Shown: positions 1 to 11,819 of the stretch, one piece after another
Layout: every line of letters begins with the position of its first letter
How positions within the stretch are numbered: position 1 is the first letter of the stretch
DNA from: Siphonodentalium dalli
Lineage: Eukaryota; Mollusca; Scaphopoda; Gadilida; Siphonodentaliidae
DNA length: 64,000 nucleotides
Assembly (NCBI GenBank): GCA_032622095.1
Contig: CP136064.1
Location: forward strand, 217,202,205 to 217,266,204
Reading direction: 5' to 3'
The notes under the pieces: model-generated
What the model saw: only the letters and a program-made list of their open reading frames with translations
Databases searched by the model: none
Told to the model about the DNA's origin: nothing
Made by a program: the position numbers and the translations under genes

Positions 1-109
1 TCGAGAGCTTTCCAATGAATGGCAACAAGCCATATTTTCAACTAAATCCTGAAAAATTTCCCATAATTCTGCTGTGGTTTAGGGATCGATTATTTAGGAC
101 ACTACTGTA
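1..109. mobile_element. Palindromic Tc1/mariner-type MITE (family P1), right half
   Basis: This is the right arm of a near-perfect palindrome that recurs at 3367, 5231, 7507, 20393 and 46294. It ends with the family terminus ...CACTACTGTA. The left arm lies before the window. The complete copies are about 206-217 bp and fold into one hairpin. Confidence 0.85.
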
Positions 110-1478
110 TTTCTTGAGGTGTCCAAATTTTACTCATTACGGCATTTAGCAGAATATTAATTACGAGGTGCTACAACTAATATTTTCGTGTGTTTTAATA
201 TCACAAGAAATTAATATGAGATGACCTAAAGGCATCCACTGCTGTTACAATTAATGCACCGCAACTCATCGTGATCGATGCTATTTGTATTTTAGAGTTA
301 TTTTTTGTTGCTGAAAACATCATCACTGGTTTCCCTGTTACAGTTATATGTGTAAACAATGGCTTCAACATGCGCAATCTTGTCAATGGAGAGTTATTGC
401 TAATGAAAATATGAACAAATTCCTTATATTTTTTCATGTTCTTGATTATACTCGTCTAATGAACTTGATATAATTTTCAAACAGTACCGACTGCGAACAC
501 CTTTTGCATCTTTAAATATCAGTGCATGGTTTGATCATAGTGTAAATATTGCTAGTTGTTTGGAATTGAATGTCTGCTAATATGCACGATTTAGTGTGTT
601 ATTGACCTATGAATCTATATATATTAATGAATGTTGTTGATTTAGTGAGTTATTGACCTATGAATCTTATATATTATAAATGCTGTTTGAGCTTTTTTTG
701 AGCATGGCATATTTTGTATCAGAAAAAGCGTATACAGATACCTTATTAATAAACATATTGAATCATCTCATGGTAGTTAGTATTTCAAACTAGTTTTTCT
801 CCTTGAAATGTTGAATAACTACTGCAGTAACATAAAATGCCATATTGCTCTCACATGAAGCCCATTAGTAATCTTGATTAGTAAAACAGTTAATGAATAT
901 GATATTTTATCTGTTCTGTGTTGTTGCCTTGTGTATTGTTTATGCAATACCAAAATTCCTTAACAGAATTGGAAGTTTTATTTTATTTTGATCGCGCTGA
1001 TAATGTTTAGTTTTTCTAATTTTAAAGATGCTCTGTCCGATTTGACACGAAATTTGTCAAAATTTACCAACTAAACGTTCTTCTCACCAGGCAAAAGAAA
1101 CATGAAAAACACTTGCAATCATTATCGTTTGTATTGCACACGCATTGTGAAAATATACAAAAGCATGCATCCCTTTTATGTTGAAAACGAATACAAAATC
1201 TCATAATTGAGAATGATCTTTATCAGTTACTGCATTTGGATAACAGTTGAATCAACAATCTTTATAACAGGCTATGATTGGAAATTGTGCTAGGCTAACA
1301 AAAATTCAAAACATGTTAAAACTTCCTCTTTTGAAAGTCAATATCTGGCAATCAAAACATGCTAGAGGTGGGTTCATGGGTCCGATCTCAGTATTTTCTC
1401 GTATAGAAAATGTTCATGGGTCCGATCATGGGATGGTGGTTTTATGGTGTCAGATATACAGGGCATCTTTGATTTCAT
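110..1478. other. Intergenic AT-rich DNA, no gene seen
   Basis: No ORF with coding character or recognisable exon was found on either strand. It contains a two-copy 51-bp tandem duplication (588-690) and a short duplicated phrase at about 1373-1430 (TTCATGGGTCCGATC twice). Confidence 0.5.
588..690. repeat. Two-copy 51-bp tandem duplication
   Basis: The segment starting GATTTAGTGTGTTATTGACC at 588 is repeated at about 639 with a few substitutions. It is a local slippage-type duplication with no coding content. Confidence 0.7.
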
Positions 1479-2486
1479 GCTTGGAAATAGCGTGTCTCAC
1501 ATTTTCAGAATGAGGTCCCCAGAGGGTGAATTTAGTTATGCTACCCTGGACGGCAGGCTTGCATCACCAAATTAAAACTCTGGGGACCTCATTCTGATTA
1601 GGCCTCATCTGGAAAGTATCTATAGTCTCATATTAACATTGTTATGCCCCCGACTTGAAGTCGGCGGGTATATAGTCGACGTCTCCGCCTGTACGTCCGA
1701 ACGTCCGTACAAACATTTTGCATTATTGTTCAGCAATCGCTGAGCAGATTTAGCTGATATTTGGTATGGTGATAGAGCAGCATGGGGGAACAGCTACATG
1801 CATAGCGCGGGTTTCGTCCACCCATTTTCACCAGAGTTATGGCCCTTTTTTTACTTAGAAAATTCAATTTTTCTCTTGTTTTTTGGGGTTTCCAGATGAT
1901 AGCGTGAGCTTTGGTGATACGATTGCAAATCCCGTATTTTTGTTGATCAGTTATATGAAAATACATGTCAAGTTCGAAATTGGGTATGATCTGATGATTT
2001 TTGCCCGAGTTATGGCCCTTTTTTCAACTTAGAAAATTTTAATTTTTGCTTTTTTTGGGGTTTCTGGATCGCTTGTTTTTGGGTTTCCGGAATTTCTAGT
2101 ATGAACTTCCTTTGGAATGGTCATATAGACCTCCTCGGATATCCGCAGTTTCGTCCATGCTTAATCCGAATTGCTACGGTCGGGGGCAAATGCCACGCGA
2201 CAGCGTACCTCTTGTTTTTATTTACTTTTCCCTTCTGTTCAGTTCTATATCCCCTAATTTGCAGAAGATAAAATGTATAATCCAGGTGACTAATGAGTGA
2301 ACATCACCAACTTCAACTGGGAACTTCAATCTTCAATCCCATAGCAGTTGAGGCCTAAACAGAATGAGGTTCTCAGAGGGTGAATTTGGTACGCTTGCCC
2401 ACCATGCGAGATTATGTCACTAAATTTGCCCTCTGGGGACCTCATTCTGCAAATGTCAGACACTATCTGCCTATATCCAGGCTCTG
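1479..2486. mobile_element. Composite inverted-repeat element (family C) interrupted by a Helentron-like insertion
   Basis: The outer inverted repeats carry AGAATGAGGTCCCCAGAGGG and its complement, each itself a small foldback, at 1505-1605 and 2362-2455. They are separated by a conserved spacer (CCCTTCTGTTCAGTT..., CCCATAGCAGTTGAGGCCTAA). A 0.57-kb unrelated element sits in the spacer at 1643-2214. Other copies are at 2611, 11690, 13560 and 15410, so the boundary is supported by comparison. Confidence 0.7.
1643..2214 (+). mobile_element. Helitron2/Helentron-like non-autonomous element
   Basis: The element begins in a T-run with TATGCCCCCGACTTGAAGTC, a 5' hairpin (CCGACT/AGTCGG), followed by GTCCGNACGTCC-type repeats. 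It ends with a small 3' hairpin (ACGC...GCGT) and ACCTCTTG. Comparison with uninterrupted copies of the host composite repeat (11795 and 13716) shows insertion between T residues without an obvious target duplication. It has no coding capacity. Assignment to the Helentron group is inferred from these ends; no Rep/helicase is present. Confidence 0.6.
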
Positions 2487-2610
2487 TAGCTTGGAAGACC
2501 AGGACCAACATTCGCACACAGAATAGTGAGCGGGGTATAGAGTTCATTTGACAATGAAGGAATTTGTTTTCAGAATTTGTTGAATGCTAAAATATACTCT
2601 GGAAAATCCA

Positions 2611-2731
2611 AGCCTTGAAATAGGGTGTCTGTCATTTGCAGAATGAGGTCCCCAGAGGGTGAATTTAGTGATGCTACCCCGCATAGTGGGCTAGCATCAC
2701 CAAATTCACCCTCTTGGAACTTCATTCTGCT
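2611..2731. mobile_element. Family C foldback, single terminal module
   Basis: This 120-bp copy contains only one terminal module of the composite repeat: AGAATGAGGTCCCCAGAGGG, a short apex (GCATAGTGGGCTAGC), and the inverted complement. The leading AGCCTTGAAATAGGGTGTCT matches the outer end of the 1479 copy. Confidence 0.7.
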
Positions 2732-2875
2732 GAGGTGTAAGTAAGTGTAAGTAAATTTTATAATGCATTGAGCCCTTCCCACCTTATAATGAGCGTAAAT
2801 TTGTAAATAAATTCACATTTAACAAGTAGCAACTGTTATTTACTTGGATATGAAACCTCAATTCAGAATTATTAT

Positions 2876-3133
2876 TTTAAACCCTTTCTTTACAAAATTG
2901 ATTCTCCCTTGCATAATAATAGTATACATTAGAATGGTCTTATTCATTTGGAGGGATGTTCAGGAAATATACCGTAAGCAGACAACAGACAAAATTATAG
3001 TACAAATTCAGAAGGATTCTTATTCATTGGTGGGAAATGTTCAGATAATAAGTTCAGCAAATGGCCTAGGCTATTTGTTGAAATTATTATCTGAACATTT
3101 CCTAAGGGAATTTGTATTTACTAAGAAATGGGA
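2876..3133. mobile_element. TTAA-type MITE (family P2)
   Basis: It opens with AAACCCTTTCTTTACAAAAT and contains the family signature of an internal inverted pair (TTCAGATAATAAGTTCA... / ...TTATTATCTGAACATT) around an apex at about 3065. The family recurs at 5020, 10611, 19090, 19591, 45761 and 49441, with termini (T)TAACCCTTT/AAAGGGTTAA. The open frame across it is not a gene. Confidence 0.75.
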
Positions 3134-3366
3134 CAAAAACCGTGTGGGAATTCTGAATATATCTTTAAATGTTCAACCTGTATACAAGTTACTCGCGATG
3201 AAAATAATAATGATAAGCATTGGGTAGGCCTACTTTAAAAAAATAAATAATAAATACTTCACGATAAAAGCAACAGGTAGAAGCTATCTTTTTCATTTAA
3301 CTTTTTTATGTATACATAACTCAAGCATGTATACATAACTCAAGCAATATCAGGATTTAATGCATG

Positions 3367-3572
3367 TACAGTGATGCCCTAAATAATCGACTCCTTAACC
3401 AAAGCAGAATTATGGGTAATTTTTCAGGATTTAGTCGGAAATATGGCTTGTTGCCATTCATTGGAAACCTCTTTCCGATGAATGGAAGCAAGCCATATTT
3501 TCGACCAAATCCTGAAAAATTACCCATAATTCTGCTGTGGTTAAGGAGTCGATTATTTAGGGCATTACTGTA
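3367..3572. mobile_element. Palindromic Tc1/mariner-type MITE (family P1)
   Basis: Complete copy with TACAGTGATGCCC at the left and GGGCATTACTGTA at the right. The two arms are nearly perfect complements and meet around 3468-3475. It is flanked by TA. Confidence 0.88.
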
Positions 3573-5019
3573 TATTACAGACATAGTTTTTTGTTAACTG
3601 GAGTGAAAGTTGTTTCATACTGTCAGGAAGTCTCCGCTCCCAATGGTCAGCTAATTCATGTTATTGTCAAACATTTTTTATATGATTGGATAAAGGTTTA
3701 CATTTCTTAAAGATGATCCACCTTTTCACAGCAATGAATCGAGGACACCTGTCTGGAAAAGCTTGTATCAATTATATAAATTTTCTTTAGAATTTCTTTT
3801 GACATTAATTGGACAGTTTTATAGGGGCTATTTTTAGATCAAATATATGTGAAAATGTTCGGAGCATACCATTAGCGTACCATGAAGGAGAACTCTACCT
3901 TGTTAGCAGCCTCCATCACGGAAAATTGCATTTCGACTAGATTTCACAATGATCCTACGGTCGAAATAAACCACTTTATTATGCGTTTATAGACAAATAA
4001 TATACCCCCATATACAGTTTCATCTGTATTTTATTCACAAAATAGCTATTTGTATTCTAAAAGTCTGTAGACAACTGTCATCAAAAATTACATTTAAAAA
4101 TATATCGACTTTGTTCTAATTTTGCTTATTAAATCAAGAGTTTGCATATCAAAACCGTTATTATGTAAACATTACTGTTACAGTGGCATTTCTGATCAAT
4201 GTACAATTAGTCCAATAAGATACCAAAGTTGAATCAAAACCTGACATTAAACAATGGAAAAGGTCAAAGCATTGAAAATAATATTTAGACTCAAATATTT
4301 GAACTTAGCCTACTACTCTACTTGATTTGCAATCTTTGTTGATAAATCACTGTAACTTTTGTTTACATAACAATGGTTTCAACACATAAAATTTAGTTAT
4401 TGTATAACTTCCAATAATTAATATAAGAACAAAGTTGATCTATTTCTTTATGTTCTTCTTGGTGGTGATGTTTTTAGACGTTTATGATTTTTGCACATTA
4501 ACCACTGCAAAAGCCTTGGGTCCCATTAACTGTGTTCAACAACGCAAATGTGAATCAGTTGACCTTCTGTAACAGAGACCGATATTTGAATATAGAAGTT
4601 CTTGATCTAAAACTTCCTAATATTTTGAGTGGAAACACAGAATATTTCATATTGTACACTTGTTTCAGTGAATATAATTGATAAGTAAGACTAAGTGCCC
4701 ATGTACTTTGCCCATGGAGAGAATGTCGCATTCAGCTAAATATTGCCGAAACTTTCAACCACGCCAATCTTATCATTTCAGAAAACACAACCGAACTGCA
4801 TAATTGTAAATATTTAGCTCTGAATTTTCAATTCAGGATAATTATATTGGTGATAAACACATGACAATGAGTCCACCAACAGTCGTTGCATATAATTCAT
4901 ATACCGTATGAGAATGACGTTGTGTACTGCCAAATTGGATACGGATATAAAATTAAAGAAACTTACTACTTGTAGCAGGAATATATTCTCTCCTCATTTA
5001 ATCACCCACCACATCACTT
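3573..5019. other. Intergenic DNA, no gene seen
   Basis: About 1.4 kb of AT-rich sequence with scattered stops in all frames. No exon, repeat array or paired terminal repeat could be supported. Confidence 0.45.
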
Positions 5020-5480
5020 CAACCCTTTCTATACTAAATGGAATCTCCCATTCAGTGATAAAAGTATACATTGAAATGGTCTATTCTTCATCTGGAGGGG
5101 TTTTCATTAAAATTATGCTGATGAAAGATAATAAAGGTGCAGGAGGAATTCAATTTATTGGAGGAAAATGTTCAGTTAGTACGTTCAAAAATGGTATATG
5201 GTGTTTGTTGTACTTATTATCTGAGGGTACTACAGTAATGCCATAAATAATCGACTCCTTGACCACAGCAGAATTATGGGTAACTTTTCAGGATTTAGTC
5301 GGAAATATGGCTTGTTGCCATTCATCGGAAAGCTCTCAGTGAGAGCTTTCCGATGAATGGCAACAAGCAATATTTCCGACTAAATCCTAAAAAGTTACCC
5401 ATAATTCTGTTGTGGTTAAGGAGTCGATTATTTAGGCATTACTGTACTCATCGATGTGTATTTAGTAAAGAATGGGTTAA
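5020..5480. mobile_element. P2 MITE interrupted by a P1 MITE
   Basis: The P2 start (AACCCTTTCTATACTAAATG) is at 5023 and its end (GTATTTAGTAAAGAATGGGTTAA) at about 5458-5480. The P1 palindrome at 5231-5445 lies between. Removing P1 plus one TA restores the P2 consensus across the junction (GGGTAC-TA-CTCATC). Confidence 0.8.
5231..5445. mobile_element. P1 MITE nested inside P2, with TA target duplication
   Basis: Full palindrome from TACAGTAATGCC to GGCATTACTGTA. The interrupted P2 copy provides the empty-site comparison. TA is duplicated, and the element proper runs CAGTAATGCC...GGCATTACTG, as expected for a Tc1/mariner-mobilised MITE. Confidence 0.88.
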
Positions 5481-5897
5481 ATCAGACTTCTTATGTAAAA
5501 TTGATTTCCGTTGCAACATTTCTAACATATTTTCTTTTTTCATTGCAGGTTAGATGGACATGCTGTTTATTTGTTGTGCCTCTTGTACATTCATCTTTTA
5601 TAATAAGCTGCTCACTATATAAACTATTATTTAATCAACATCTTCTATCGTTTTATACAATTTATATCAATGCATAATGTTTTAGTCAACACCATGTTGT
5701 AAATATTGAGGAATTATTTCGTTAAAACATCACCAAGCTGGATATAATAATTATTACACACCCAAGGTATTCTTTGTGACTAACCAGTTCTAATGGTAAT
5801 TTCTGACTGATACAGTGGCAATTATCGACACATAGCACATGTGCAAATCTTGATTCTCCTTGGTAAAGTGCAATTTAAATTAGGATACATTAGTCAA
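5481..5897. other. Intergenic DNA, no gene seen
   Basis: AT-rich sequence between two MITEs. No feature is supportable. Confidence 0.4.
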
Positions 5898-6154
5898 TAA
5901 GCGAGATAATTGAGTCACTACCATATTGGATCCATCTGGCCCCGTTCCACGCATTCAGTGCTACAGGTCAAAATTCTGGCGTAGCATTCCATATATGGAA
6001 CTTTTGAATATTCATGAATTCCATATATGGAATTCATGAATATTCAAAAGCTGCATATATGGAACGCTACTCCAGAACTTTGACATGTAGCACTTAAACC
6101 GTGGAATGGGGGCTGGATGGATCCAATATGGTAGCGACTCAGTTATCTCGCTTA
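5898..6154. mobile_element. Foldback MITE (family P9)
   Basis: The ends TAAGCGAGATAATTGAGTC and GACTCAGTTATCTCGCTTA are inverted repeats, and pairing continues inward to the apex, where GAATTCCATATATGGAATTC is itself palindromic (about 6015-6034). It is a single copy in this window. The short open frame across it reflects the palindrome. Confidence 0.75.
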
Positions 6155-7506
6155 TGTAAATGGAACTTGCGTAATGCAGGATATATGCATATATATATGA
6201 ACATGCCATGGTCAATATGTGTCACATGCAGACAATAATATTGGGTGTGTAATATAAATTGGTTCATCTACATTATTATGTTGAGGAGTTAAACATCATT
6301 GCAGTTGTATGTTTCAGCACAAGATTTTCATGCAGCATGAGGCCGAGTCTCTAGTTGTAGTCCTGCACTGAAACACATTCTTGTAATGTTTATTACCTCC
6401 ACACTCATTGATGTTTCAACTAACTTTATGCTGACAATGACTGACATGCTCAGTTCATACAAAATTTTATATGGTTTGTGGATGAGCAAATTCTTCTAGA
6501 TGGTTGGTAAAAGAATATGGGATATGGAACTATATGATGGAGTAACTCAATTCATACTTTAAAGCCATTCAGCTAACATTGAAATAGGATATTTTCTAAA
6601 GAGAAAATTCTCAAAAAGTAATCAGAAATAATGGTAATGTTTCTAATTTCCAAAAGCTCCCTAGCTGAGTGACCACGAGTACCGCATAGCCAAGTTTCCA
6701 TGCCTATTGCAACAGGCTTATTAGCAAACTTGATGAAATTGAAGTAAATATTCTTCAATATGAACAGGTGTGTTGGACATTACTTTTTATACCTTTGAGT
6801 AATAGTGTTTTTTGAACACATTGTGATATCAGTACATGAGTTTTAAGCTATTGTAATTGTATAATAGTGACTGTAAAAACTGAATTAGATTATCATAGAA
6901 AATAAATTGAGTGAAGGCTAATTGTTAGGGACCTTGGGACAGGTTGACAATCAAGGAATGTTTTTTGTGGTTAATCTTATGATGTTGCTATGACATCAAG
7001 AATTAATAATTGTTTCTTGATTGAAAAAACTCATTGAGATGACATCATTTGCAAAATAAAAACTGTAAAGATAAAGCCTAAAATACTAGGAATCATATTT
7101 GTGTTTATAAGTTTCAAAAAGCATACTGTGGTACTCAACAAAGGTTAGGGTTTTATTCATATAAGAAATATCCACAGATTAACCAATTGATAGTATTCAA
7201 AGCACCTAGACATACCTTTCTGGGGAATACTGACAAAGCTTTGTAGAGAACGAATCTATGGCATCAAGAAAGTTTGTGCGGAACTGGACTTAAATAGCTC
7301 ATAAGGAGAGATGGACATGTCAACAAAGTTTGTCTCAAGTTGTGAACGTCTCAATTTTATAATTTATATTTTGTGGTCTGAATTTCATACTGCTCTACTC
7401 AATAAATGTCAAGTTTGTAATTCTTATTGGAGATACCACACATTTTGTAATTTGTTATCATTTTAATCCATGTTAATGATAATTTCTGATATCATCATTT
7501 TACTAG
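6155..7506. other. Intergenic DNA, no gene seen
   Basis: No exon could be supported. A 61-codon minus-strand open frame at 6573-6758 has no recognisable family and no convincing splice context. Confidence 0.4.
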
Positions 7507-7723
7507 TACAGTAATGCTCTAAATAATCGACTCCTTAACCACAGCAGAATTATGGGTAATATTTCAGGATTTAGTCAGAAATATGGCTTGTTGCCATTCA
7601 TCGGAAAGCTCTCACTGAAAGCTTTCCGATGAATGGCAACAAGCCATATTTCCAACTAAATTATGAAAAATTACCCATAATTCTGCTGTGGTTAAGGAGT
7701 CGATTATTTAGAGCATTACTGTA
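7507..7723. mobile_element. Palindromic Tc1/mariner-type MITE (family P1)
   Basis: Complete copy, TACAGTAATGCTC...GAGCATTACTGTA, with the usual AAGCTCTCACTGAAAGCTTT apex at about 7607-7626. Confidence 0.88.
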
Positions 7724-8213
7724 TATAATGCTAATGTTCATTGTTATTGTACAGCTTTAAGCACAAATTAACTGATGAAGCAATAAAGTTCACATGACAT
7801 TATGAAGGTAAAGAAACTGCTCAATTATATCTGGTATGTTCAAATAAGACAAAGAAACATGTGTGTAACTTGCGTGTAATAAATTACTCATACTTCATAT
7901 TTTCTCCAAAATTTTTTTTTTACTATTTCCTTGATGAGATGATTCTTTTTATGGGGTAATTTACCCTAGTCTTCGCACTGTTTTTGAATGATTTGATTTC
8001 TGTGTTTTGGTGTTACATCTTCAATAATTTTTCTCAGGCAGCCATTTTCCCCCTCCTTTTTCACTTCCTAAGATGACACAGATCCCAAAGTGCTCATGAG
8101 GTAAAATATGTTACAATTTTCCTCATTTAGTGTATGTATTACATAAACCAGAATAAAATACAGAATATTTTAGATTTGGTTGATTTTGGGGTAGTTTTAT
8201 TTGAAAAATTTAT

Positions 8214-8619
8214 TAAAGATGCATAATCTGAATTAACTCTCCCAAATTACTATTTCTTTGGCTTCAGGGTAAAAAAATATTTGATTCGAGATGAGGAACC
8301 CACCCATTCATTGCATTCCAGATATTGATTTTTGAAATTTGTTATCTCCCTAGATTTGTAATTTTTGGCAGCCTGGCAAATATTCGCCATGCCGACGGTC
8401 TCAGACCAAATTGCAGATGGAGATGGATAACTCTAAAATCAAGTGGCTTTGGGTGTTAGATATTTGATAATCCATTATAATTTTGTTGAACAAAATGTTG
8501 ATAAATAACACAATTTGGGCAATTTATCATTTCTGATAAGTGAAGCGGCATTTTTTTTAAATGTTGTTGTTGGAATCTGATGATATGGGGACCATCGATT
8601 TGGATTGAGTACCTTTAAT
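8214..8619. mobile_element. MITE of the 'TTTCTTTGGCTTCAGG' family (P10)
   Basis: It shares ATTACTATTTCTTTGGCTTC and the downstream phrase GGATAACTCTAAAATCAAGT with the copies at 20837 and 31574. The right end is GATTGAGTACCTTTAA, matching the TIR of the 20837 copy. Confidence 0.6.
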
Positions 8620-8903
8620 GTTTTGGACATTCTATCATAAAGATTTACTTTTAACTTTTCGAACAACTGAGAGAGTTCATGTTCTGAATTTGCTAAGTGT
8701 TTTTCATTTGGTGATCAGTTAATTGATAGCGTTATCTCAATTCAGAATATTATAGATTTGGTTGATTTTGGGGTTGTTTTATTTGAAAATATTTATAAAT
8801 GTTTATGACATTCTATCACAAAAATGATTGACTTTTAACTTTAACTGATAGCTATGCATATCTTATGAATTTGTTATGTGTTTTTCATTTGGTGATCAGT
8901 TAA

Positions 8904-10482
8904 TGGAGCTTTCCACAGAGGCCATGCCCACAGCGTAGTCCCGCCCAATGGCAATTTATTAGAATATATTCGACCAATCAGGTGCCGAGCCGGCCGCTGG
9001 CTGTGGAGATTTTTTTCGACGCCATCTTTCTTCACCCTAATTTTGATATCCATGCATACATTCAGTGTTAAATTGGCTATATTCAAACAACTTTTTTGTT
9101 GTCAAATCATAATATACTGAGATTTATATTTGCAGCATGATGTTATAAACTTATCCGTGATTATAACAATGTTTTTCGTTTAGCATGACACTTGTCATAA
9201 TTTTCACATTTAATGGCAAAACGAATGTATGTTCTCTGGTTTAGATAAATTAGAGTTCAGTGATCTGTCTGTCTGTTTTGGTCAGTATGCAATTTTTCTT
9301 CCTGAGCCCTTGATCGATTTTAACCAAATTTGGTGTGGTGCCTCGGGGTAACGGCAGATGTTATAACGAATTTATATTTTAAATTAAATTTTTTAAACAA
9401 ATACAAAAATTTAAATTTGTTTTTCGAATTTTTGAATTTTTAGCAAGAAGTTTCAATCTAAAAATCTAAAAAGAAAATTTCTAAATTAAATTAAAAAAAA
9501 AATTAATTAAGTAAAAAAAAAATTTAATTAAAAAATTTAAACAAATTTTAAAGATTCAATCTAAAAATCTAAAAAGAAAATTAAAAAAATTTAATTTAAA
9601 ACTTTTAATTTAAAAATTTTAAATTTGTTTTTATTACATGATCCTACCCTTATTCCATTCAATAAACCCATTCTATACATTGTGATATTAAACGTTCGTT
9701 TAATAACAGGAAATAGTGCCAGGTGACCTTTGACTTCCGGTTTGTCGACCTGTTAACATTCCGTACGCTACGTCTCAAAATACTATGGCTTCCAATATTT
9801 TTCCAACAAACTATTACGAATGAAGAGTTTGAAAAGTTATGTCATTAAATATACGCCATTAAATGCGTTAAAAAGTCTGTATTTATCTGGGACTATTTCG
9901 TTACGCGGGCAAACAACGAACAGTTACGTGAAACGTCATCGCATGCCTTATAGAAGCCGACGTTAATTTCGCGTCACATTTGTTGATTTAAGTTTGTTTT
10001 GTCGATGTTTTGGATCATGTAATAAATAGAATCTACAACTCGTCCCCAGTTTATAGCGGAAATTACAAAACTCGTCCAGTAAATTAGGTCTGGACCTCGC
10101 CAAAGGCTCGGTCCAGACCTAATTTACTGGACTCGTTTTGTAAATTCCGCTATAAACTGGGGACTCGTTGTAGATCCTCTATTTAATTTCAAAAACAAAT
10201 TATTATTTTGTTTTTATTCAACAGCAGATCAAAGTTCAATCTAAAAAAAAAAAAAAAAATTTAATCTAAATAATTTTTTTTAAATCTAACTGGTTAAAAG
10301 ATCAAATTTGAACGAATCATACACATGAGTCTGTTTCAGCTAGTTAACATAACATAAGGGTAAGTGCTGATGTGTTCACTTCGGAAGTCGATCTCAGGTA
10401 ACAGACAATATTTATGTGGATAAAGTATTTTTACCAGTGGGCGGGACTACCGCTGTGGGTGTGGCCTCTGTGGAAAGCTCCA
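8904..10482. mobile_element. 1.58-kb element with ~45-bp TIRs and a nested palindrome
   Basis: The left end TGGAGCTTTCCACAGAGGCC matches the complement of the right end GGCCTCTGTGGAAAGCTCCA, and similarity continues into GGGCGGGACTAC. An uninterrupted copy of the insertion site is present at 8716-8745 (GATCAGTTAATTGATAGCGT), part of a local duplication, so the junctions are precise: at most 2 bp (AT) is duplicated. The interior has a nearly GC-free block at 9361-9625 and a nested hairpin at 10022-10190. No coding region was seen. Confidence 0.75.
10022..10190. mobile_element. Nested near-perfect hairpin MITE
   Basis: TCTACAACTCGTCCCCAGTT at about 10031 is the complement of AACTGGGGACTCGTTGTAGA at about 10155-10174. 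The arms pair to an apex near 10105 (GACCTCGCCAAAGGCTCGGTC). It is nested inside the 8904-10482 element. Confidence 0.75.
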
Positions 10483-10608
10483 TTGATAGTGTTATCTCAT
10501 GCATACTCAGTGCCTCAACAGTTAGCCTCAGATACACACCCATACAGCTGCAGGCTGATCACACACACATGGTAGTAAACAAGAATCCGCAACAAATACT
10601 AATCATTT

Positions 10609-10872
10609 AACCCTTTCTATACTAAATGGATTCTCCCATCCTGTTTTAACAGTGTATGTTGGATTGGTCCATTATTCATTTGGAGGGATGTTCAGGTAAT
10701 AAAGCATGCAGACAAATGAAAAGCTAATACAACCTTTACACAGGTGCAGAAGTATTCAAAATCTTTGGTGGGAAATCTTCAGATAATAAGTTGAACAAAC
10801 GACGTTATTATCTGAACATTTACTTAAGGATAACTGCTCATCAATGAGTTTAATATAGAAAGGTTTAATAAT
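10609..10872. mobile_element. TTAA-type MITE (family P2)
   Basis: Full-length P2 copy, from TTTAACCCTTTCTATACTAAA to TATAGAAAGGTTTAA, with the internal inverted pair AGATAATAAGTTGAAC.../...GTTATTATCTGAAC around 10790-10815. Confidence 0.8.
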
Positions 10873-11299
10873 TACCAGTGGTTAGTTAATTGATTCTCAT
10901 TCATATTGATGTTCAGATAAAACATTTAATTAATAGCTTTAGACTGTCAGTTTATATATATTATCTGACCATCCCTACTAATGAATGAATGGGAACTTTT
11001 AGGCATTTCTATGTCTCTCAGCTGCTTATATTATTTGATCATGACTACAAATGAAATAACACCATTCCAATGTATACTTTCAGAACAGGATAAACAATTG
11101 CATTTAGAAATGAACTGGTTAACCCAGGCTTGTTTGTTTGCTGCCTCAAAAACCCATACACAATCACCAAAAAATACTACATTTTAACAGTGTATCCATG
11201 CACCTGAACATTATAAAGTATTGTAAAGTATTTTTTGTCTATTGGTATATTTTGTTTCACAGCCATAGATTACCAAAAGGGGAATGTTCTTACATTTTT

Positions 11300-11447
11300 A
11301 TATGCCTGTTTTAAAAAAACGGGACGCATTATGTTATTGGGCATTATATTATTGGTCTGTCCCGTCTGCTTTTTATGTTTCTGGATGATTCCCTATGTTG
11401 GAATTACCATGGGCCTATTTTGTCACGCACTGGCGATGCCCTTGTAT
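11300..11447 (+). mobile_element. Short Helentron-like copy
   Basis: It starts in a T-run with ATATGCCTGTTTTAAAAAAACGGG, a 5' hairpin like that of the 11820 copy, and ends near GGCGATGCCCTTGT. It appears to be an internally deleted relative of the larger copies. Confidence 0.4.
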
Positions 11448-11689
11448 AATTGTGGTCACCTGTAGCTGTCTGAATGTGAATCTAAAGCTAACTATTCTTT
11501 GTTTTCTGTCCGCTTGTTCTGTTAAGTTGTACATTATTTCAGGCATTATTTTATTGAAATAACTTATTTTTTTAACTATTGATGTTTTACTGTACAGAAA
11601 TGTAACATTCAAGTAGAATAAAAGATCTGTGAAGTCTACTCCAAAGTTTGTTACAATACATCCCCTATAATGGGAACCTACACTCAAGT

Positions 11690-11819
11690 CTGCAAATAGT
11701 GGTCACCAGAGGCTGAATTTAGTGATTCTAGCCTACTGTGCAAATTCACCCTCTGGGGACCTCAATCTTCTGGGAAGTATCTATCTTGTCTCAAATTAAC
11801 ATTGTTTTTAGTTACTTTT
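11690..11819. mobile_element. Family C terminal module, truncated by a Helentron-like insertion
   Basis: It contains the degenerate AGAGGCTGAATTTAGTGATT / TTCACCCTCTGGGGACCTCA foldback and the start of the spacer (AAATTAACATTGTTTTTAGT). It is cut in the T-run at 11815-11820. Confidence 0.65.

Noticed and set aside
2844-3227. 127-codon ORF
   Set aside because: It lies across a P2 MITE; the translation follows the repeat, not a protein family.
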